Shown: positions 1 to 2,583 of the stretch, piece by piece | Position numbering within the stretch: the stretch's first letter is position 1 | How the letters are laid out: each line of letters begins with the position of its first letter | The notes under the pieces: generated by a model | What the model saw: the letters and a program-made list of their open reading frames with translations, nothing else | Databases searched by the model: none | What the model was told of the DNA's origin: nothing | Assembly: GCA_937990205.1 (NCBI GenBank) | Contig: CALKRO010000047.1 | Span: 1-5,470 of the forward strand | Length of the DNA stretch: 5,470 bases | Direction: 5' to 3' | Source of the DNA: an uncultured Candidatus Saccharibacteria bacterium | GTDB lineage: Bacteria; Patescibacteriota; Saccharimonadia; Saccharimonadales; Saccharimonadaceae | Translations under genes and position numbers: made by a program

Positions 1-172
1 GACGGAGAAGATTTTGGCGGTAGGTCGCGAACTCGATGGGCTAAATTCTCGTATGATGAACCCAAGTTACGTGGAAAGAGCTCCGGCGGAATTAGTGAGA
101 GAGACGCGTAATTTGATCGCAGAAAAAGAAAAGCTGATCGAAGAAATGAAAATGCAGCTGAATGTAATCTAA
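1..172 (+). CDS. valS: Valine--tRNA ligase, C-terminal end (partial)
   Basis: This is the 3' end of a gene entering from the left. The reading frame starts at base 2 and gives 56 residues before TAA at 170-172. The visible part contains LNSRMMNPSYVERAPAELV followed by a charged helix rich in E and K. This matches the C-terminal coiled-coil arm of class Ia valyl-tRNA synthetases, where a conserved segment of the type 'L.N..FV.KAPAEVVE.E' precedes the last helix; the arm contacts the tRNA. The enzyme charges tRNA-Val in the cytoplasm. The catalytic HIGH and KMSKS motifs and the editing domain lie outside the window, so activity cannot be judged. The last codons (Asn-Val-Ile-stop) sit inside the first copy of a 35-nt tandem repeat, so the extreme C-terminus may have been altered by repeat spread. 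A terminator lies 120 nt downstream. The assignment rests on one short but characteristic motif. Confidence 0.85.
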   Translation, partial: TEKILAVGRELDGLNSRMMNPSYVERAPAELVRETRNLIAEKEKLIEEMKMQLNVI

Positions 173-271
173 AGAGTTCAGTGTTTCCCTACTACAATGT
201 AGCAATAAAAGCCCGGCGCTTCCCTGCCATAATGTAGCCTAAAAAGTCCGGCGCTTCCCTGTTAGGATGTA
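161..271. repeat. 35-nt tandem repeat, about 3.2 copies, overlapping the valS stop
   Basis: Three consecutive 35-nt units start at 161, 196 and 231, and a fourth is cut off after GATGTA at 266-271. Each unit begins with AATGTA and carries TTCCCT at the same offset (185, 220, 255). Units 2 and 3 also share GGCGCTTCCCT. Counted by eye, units 2 and 3 match at about 28 of 35 positions, units 1 and 3 at about 25 and units 1 and 2 at about 21. Many of the differences in unit 1 are transitions. The first unit covers the last three sense codons and the stop of valS. No internal hairpin is conserved between copies: CTAC/GTAG at 192-202 occurs in one unit only. The repeat would be transcribed in the valS 3' UTR. 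Confidence 0.75.
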
Positions 272-291
272 CTGGAAGTTGTATATAGATA

Positions 292-320
292 AAAAACTTC
301 GGTGATGAGCCGAAGTTTTT
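292..320 (+). terminator. Rho-independent terminator downstream of valS
   Basis: AAAAACTTCGG (292-302) pairs perfectly with CCGAAGTTTTT (310-320) around the 7-nt loop TGATGAG. The stem is 11 bp with a G/C-containing core next to the loop, and its right arm ends in a run of five T. Because the left arm starts with A residues, the hairpin could also stop transcripts coming from the other strand. It lies about 120 nt after the valS stop, with the 35-nt repeat in between. Confidence 0.85.
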
Positions 321-432
321 CGTGGTATTTAATATAGAAGCTGAGAGTTAAGTTTAATGATTGTTTGACTCAGAGGCTATAAAATAAGCTTAATGCGCGT
401 TTATGGCTATAAAAGCAAAATAAGTAGTGTAA

Positions 433-450
433 TTCCCTGTTAGTTTATAG
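433..450. repeat. Dispersed copy of the TTCCCTGTTA motif
   Basis: TTCCCTGTTA at 433-442 is identical to the core of the third 35-nt unit at 255-264. The match extends weakly to 450, where TTATAG aligns with ATGTAC. Other copies lie at 632 (TTCCCT only) and 673-682 (TTCCCTGTTA exact). This suggests that a unit of the valS-end repeat has spread or been left behind in the intergenic region. Confidence 0.45.
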
Positions 451-465
451 TTTTATAGAGGAATA

Positions 466-594
466 TTAGCATCCTTGATAGAATTTTAATAATATATTTA
501 GCCTTATTTTAACATCCTAGATATAATTTTCACGAAAAATTTAGCTTACTTTTAGCATCCTAAAAAGAAGTATTTTTTATTTTATAAAATTTAG
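466..594. repeat. 43-nt tandem repeat, 2 clear copies plus a degenerate third
   Basis: TTAGCATCCT occurs at 466-475, TTAACATCCT at 509-518 and TTAGCATCCT at 552-561, so the spacing is exactly 43 nt both times. The first two units also share GATA.AATTTT and ATTTAGC at the same offsets and match at roughly 31 of 43 positions by eye. The third unit keeps the TTAGCATCCT head and an AAAATTTAG segment, shifted by a small insertion. The sequence is unrelated to the 35-nt repeat. No open reading frame runs through it. Confidence 0.65.
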
Positions 595-631
595 ACACAA
601 AAATACTATGCGCTATTTTAAGGCTATATTA

Positions 632-690
632 TTCCCTCTCCATGTGAAAAAAATGGCGTGAAAATACGATGCTTCCCTGTTAAGCACATG
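632..690. repeat. Two further TTCCCT motifs with CATGTG/CACATG arms
   Basis: TTCCCT at 632-637 is followed by CATGTG (641-646) and an A run. TTCCCTGTTA at 673-682 is followed by CACATG (685-690) and another A run. The pair can be read as degenerate direct copies of one unit. CATGTG and CACATG are also inverted complements and could pair over a 38-nt loop. No function can be assigned from sequence alone. Confidence 0.35.
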
Positions 691-728
691 AAAAATCTTG
701 CATAATGTAAAATGCTAATGTTATATGC

Positions 729-759
729 TTGACAAATAAGCATAAACATTTCCTAATAA
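729..759 (+). promoter_or_regulatory. Possible weak promoter (TTGACA ... TAATAA)
   Basis: A perfect TTGACA is present at 729-734. The best -10-like words downstream are CTAATA (753-758, 18-nt spacer) and TAATAA (754-759, 19-nt spacer), both poor. An overlapping alternative uses TTGCAT (698-703) with TGTTATATG around 719-727. Transcription would run into the repeat region and the transposase remnant. Support is weak. Confidence 0.25.
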
Positions 760-993
760 GGTACTGATCTGTTCTTATATGACCCAATTACCGAGGCGCT
801 ATCGTAGTTAAAATTATGTGTTCCGTTTTAAAAATTCGATAATTGTTATGTCTATATTAGCGTGAGCGGGTTGCTAAGTCAAGTGGGTTCTAAATATAGG
901 GAAGAATTGAAATAAACTTATGCACTTTCTGGAAAAGTCGGGGGAATAATGGTGGAAAAGATTGATATTGATATTATGGGATTAGATTGGATA

Positions 994-1023
994 AGGGAAT
1001 TAATGCAAAAAATGCACGGGTTG
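994..1023 (+). repeat. 30-nt direct repeat, copy 1
   Basis: This copy matches 1079-1108 at 28 of 30 positions, counted by eye. It begins AGGGAATTA, ends GCACGGGTTG, and contains TGCA-A5-TGCA, which can form a short hairpin. The two copies start 85 nt apart and lie just upstream of the transposase remnant in a purine-rich stretch. Confidence 0.8.
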
Positions 1024-1078
1024 GGATATTCGGGCTTGGATCTGGCAATTGGTTTTGGATATATAGAAATACTCAAGT

Positions 1079-1108
1079 AGGGAATTAGTGCAGAAAATGC
1101 ACGGGTTG
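1079..1108 (+). repeat. 30-nt direct repeat, copy 2
   Basis: This is the second copy of the repeat at 994-1023. It differs by two A-to-G changes. One of them lengthens the internal stem from TGCA/TGCA to GTGCA/TGCAC around a GAAAA loop. The 55 nt between the copies are unrelated to the sequence after copy 2. Confidence 0.8.
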
Positions 1109-1183
1109 AGTGGATAATGATTTTTGAGGTGGATTGGAAAATATTGAGGGTGATTGGAAAAGGGAAGAAGGTTATGTTAAAAT

Positions 1184-1372
1184 GTGGTTGTGGCATATAT
1201 TAGAAAGTTTAAGACAGCTTCTGGTGCGACCGGGGTGCAAGTTTGCTATAAAGAGCATGGCAAGGTTGTGAAACTGGTACATGTGGGTTCTAGTAACTCG
1301 GAATTGGGGCTGACGAAACTTCTAAGAAAGGCCCAAGATATTATCGATGCAGGGAAGCGCAGGCTTTTCTGA
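1184..1372 (+). pseudogene. IS1634-like transposase, N-terminal remnant (62 codons)
   Basis: The frame runs from GTG at 1184 to TGA at 1370-1372. It encodes VAYIRKFKTASGATGVQV followed by a KHGKVVKLVHVGSS-like segment. This is the pattern 'RK..TASGATAVQVV...G..V..EH.GSAH..EEL..L...A' that opens IS1634-type (IS4 superfamily) DDE transposases. Full-length members have several hundred residues and carry the DDE catalytic core downstream. Here the frame stops after AGKRRLF, and no transposase-like sequence follows in any of the three forward frames, so the catalytic part is missing. The purine-rich GGGAAGAAGG at 1162-1171 could serve as a distant ribosome binding site, 12 nt before the GTG; GTG at 1190 is an alternative start. 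The most likely reading is the left end of a decayed insertion sequence. A stand-alone small protein made from this domain is a less likely alternative. It could not catalyse transposition alone. Confidence 0.7.
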
Positions 1373-1657
1373 TCAGATGATCGCAAATTAAGGTTATTTT
1401 TGATTGATTTTTAAATTTGTTTGAAGAGTAATTTAATAGGTGCGGTTAAAAATAACTAAATTTGGTTTATTTTTGATGGATTGCCGTCAGAAATTTATAA
1501 TTAGCCACTATATAGAGGTTTTATTTTGTTGGACTTCTTTTGATTTTATCAGTACTGGATTCGGCCTTTGGGGTAGTTTTCTGACTTAGACTGGTTTAGT
1601 CTTCTGAGTAGTTTTATTTTGACTTAGATTTTTAGTTTTTACGAATTTTGTTTATGC
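1373..1657. other. AT-rich intergenic region with imperfect repeats
   Basis: No gene is visible on either strand. The 25-nt segment 1385-1409 recurs imperfectly at 1458-1482 (about 21 of 25 positions by eye, sharing TTATTTTTGAT). Between them AAAAATAAC at 1448-1456 is the inverted complement of GTTATTTTT at 1393-1401. Further right, GTAGTTTT followed by GACTTAGA occurs twice, near 1573 and 1609, and AGACT-GGTTT-AGTCT at 1588-1602 is a small hairpin. This could be decayed insertion-sequence DNA beyond the transposase remnant, but no terminal inverted repeat is identifiable. Confidence 0.45.
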
Positions 1658-1685
1658 TTGAAAAATTTAAATTTATTGATATGAT
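1658..1685 (+). promoter_or_regulatory. Extended -10 promoter for thyX
   Basis: TTGAAA (1658-1663) is followed after 16 nt by TATGAT (1680-1685). A TG at 1677-1678 gives an extended -10 element, TGATATGAT. Transcription would start near 1692 and leave a leader of about 55 nt before the thyX ATG. No operator or riboswitch is evident in the leader. Confidence 0.5.
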
Positions 1686-1736
1686 TTGAATTAGCTTGAA
1701 TTATTATTCGACAGAGAAACGTTGGTTTAGTACATT

Positions 1737-1742
1737 AGGAGG
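1737..1742 (+). promoter_or_regulatory. Ribosome binding site of thyX
   Basis: A full AGGAGG lies 5 nt before the ATG at 1748. It supports this start over the in-frame ATG three codons later (Met4). Confidence 0.85.
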
Positions 1743-1747
1743 TTGAA

Positions 1748-2410
1748 ATGAAAATCATGGAAACAAGTGCAAGATTGTTGAATCCTTTTTTGGATGAGCT
1801 TTCGGATGAATTTTATCTGCAGATATTATTAAAACATGTAGAAAAATGCGGAAGAATCTGCTATCTGAGTGAGCCGAAAGATCCGGAGGGGAGCACCGAG
1901 AAGTTTGTTCGGATGCTGATCAAAAATGGGCATGAGTCACCACTAGAACACGGAAGTTGCACATTCAAGATCGTGACGGATCGAGCAATTTCACAGGAAA
2001 TTGTGAGACATCGTTTGGCGTCTTATTCCCAGGAGTCTACGAGGTATTGTAATTATGCGAATGGGAAATTTGCAGGGGAAATTACAGTGATTGAGTCGAG
2101 TGGCCTGGCGGAAAATGAGGCGAGGGAATGGCTGAATTTAATGGAGATGTCGGAGAGGACGTACCTACATCAAATTGATGCTGGCGTGAAGCCGGAAAAG
2201 GCGCGGGATGTGTTGCCGCTTTGCTTGAAAACGGAACTAATGATGACGGCAAATTTTAGAGAATGGCGACATTTTTTGAAATTGCGCGGTTCGAGAATGG
2301 CACATCCAGAAATTCGGAAGCTAGCTAGACAAATTTACGAAGTTTTTCAGCAGGCGATTCCGGTACTGGTGGAAGATATTGAGATTTTTGATGATGATGC
2401 TGCTGAATAA
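1748..2410 (+). CDS. thyX: Flavin-dependent thymidylate synthase
   Basis: This 220-residue protein converts dUMP to dTMP using methylene-tetrahydrofolate as carbon donor and NADPH with FAD for reduction. It is the alternative to ThyA and needs no separate dihydrofolate reductase step. It acts in the cytoplasm, normally as a homotetramer. The signature RHRxxSxxxxSxR is present as RHRLASYSQESTR at residues 87-99, so the ThyX motif is intact. Upstream, GHESPLEH (61-68) matches the conserved His-rich loop near the flavin. Downstream, the helix LPLCLKTELMMTANFREWRH (156-175) and RMAHPEIR (183-190) match the C-terminal flavin- and dUMP-binding part of the family. The length fits the usual 210-250 residues, and the acidic tail FDDDAAE is unremarkable. 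AGGAGG lies 5 nt before the ATG, a promoter is visible upstream and a terminator follows, so it is probably a single-gene unit. It converges with the DUF285 gene. Nothing suggests inactivation. Confidence 0.97.
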   Translation: MKIMETSARLLNPFLDELSDEFYLQILLKHVEKCGRICYLSEPKDPEGSTEKFVRMLIKNGHESPLEHGSCTFKIVTDRAISQEIVRHRLASYSQESTRYCNYANGKFAGEITVIESSGLAENEAREWLNLMEMSERTYLHQIDAGVKPEKARDVLPLCLKTELMMTANFREWRHFLKLRGSRMAHPEIRKLARQIYEVFQQAIPVLVEDIEIFDDDAAE

Positions 2411-2436
2411 TTTTGCAGGTAGAATTTTGTTCAACC

Positions 2437-2466
2437 AAAAAGACTCGCGGAGGACGAGTCTTTTTT
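2437..2466. terminator. Bidirectional terminator between thyX and the DUF285 gene
   Basis: AAAAAGACTCG (2437-2447) pairs perfectly with CGAGTCTTTTT (2455-2465) around the 7-nt loop CGGAGGA. On the + strand the hairpin ends in six T, 27 nt after the thyX stop. On the - strand the same hairpin also ends in five T, and it lies about 120 nt past the stop of the convergent surface-protein gene. It probably serves both genes. Confidence 0.88.
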
Positions 2467-2583
2467 GCGTGCTGAATTTTCTCGGAGAGTGAGAGAGGGA
2501 AGAGGGGATTATCGGACAACTTCGAATAAGAAGCTGGGGTTTCGTTAAATAAATTAATTGCTTAGACAGAAGTGAATAGGGAA

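Larger units (their letters stand above)
321..948. other. Long non-coding stretch, repeat-rich
   Basis: I see no supportable protein gene on either strand here, and no tRNA or recognisable structural RNA. The left two thirds is very AT-rich and contains repeated short words: GGCTATAAAA at 375-384 and 405-414, with a related word at 622-631; the 43-nt tandem repeat; dispersed TTCCCT motifs at 433, 632 and 673; and AAAATAC-A/G-ATGC-type words near 600 and 661. The part from about 760 to 900 is less AT-rich and shows no repeat or clear hairpin. An unrecognised small RNA cannot be excluded there. Confidence 0.6.

Noticed and set aside
161..271. CRISPR array
   Set aside because: The units are contiguous 35-nt tandem repeats without unique spacers, and the copies are too divergent. 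The 30-nt pair at 994 and 1079 has only one intervening segment, and no cas gene is present.
760..900. tRNA, tmRNA or other structural RNA
   Set aside because: No T-arm GGTTCRA motif, acceptor stem or convincing long stem is found on either strand.
640..925. Replication-origin-like signals: TGTGAAAAA (643-651), TTAAGCACA (680-688), TTATGCACT (918-926) and outward-pointing AGGGAA hexamers
   Set aside because: Only one of the three fits even the loose DnaA-box consensus, which is easily met in AT-rich DNA. They are unclustered and no dnaA or dnaN is nearby. Cumulative GC skew over the whole genome would be needed to revive this.
918..1196. 92-codon open frame on the - strand over the purine-rich block
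   Set aside because: The product is a low-complexity string rich in Ile, Pro, Ser and Phe, as expected from the complement of purine-rich DNA. It recalls no known domain, overlaps the transposase start and spans both direct repeats.
1369..1376. CTGATCAG palindrome over the transposase-remnant stop
   Set aside because: An 8-bp palindrome is common by chance. No matching inverted repeat or target duplication was found near the left of the element.
2325..2519. 64-codon frame on the - strand across the thyX end and the terminator
   Set aside because: It runs through the terminator hairpin and the conserved end of thyX and has no recognisable domain.
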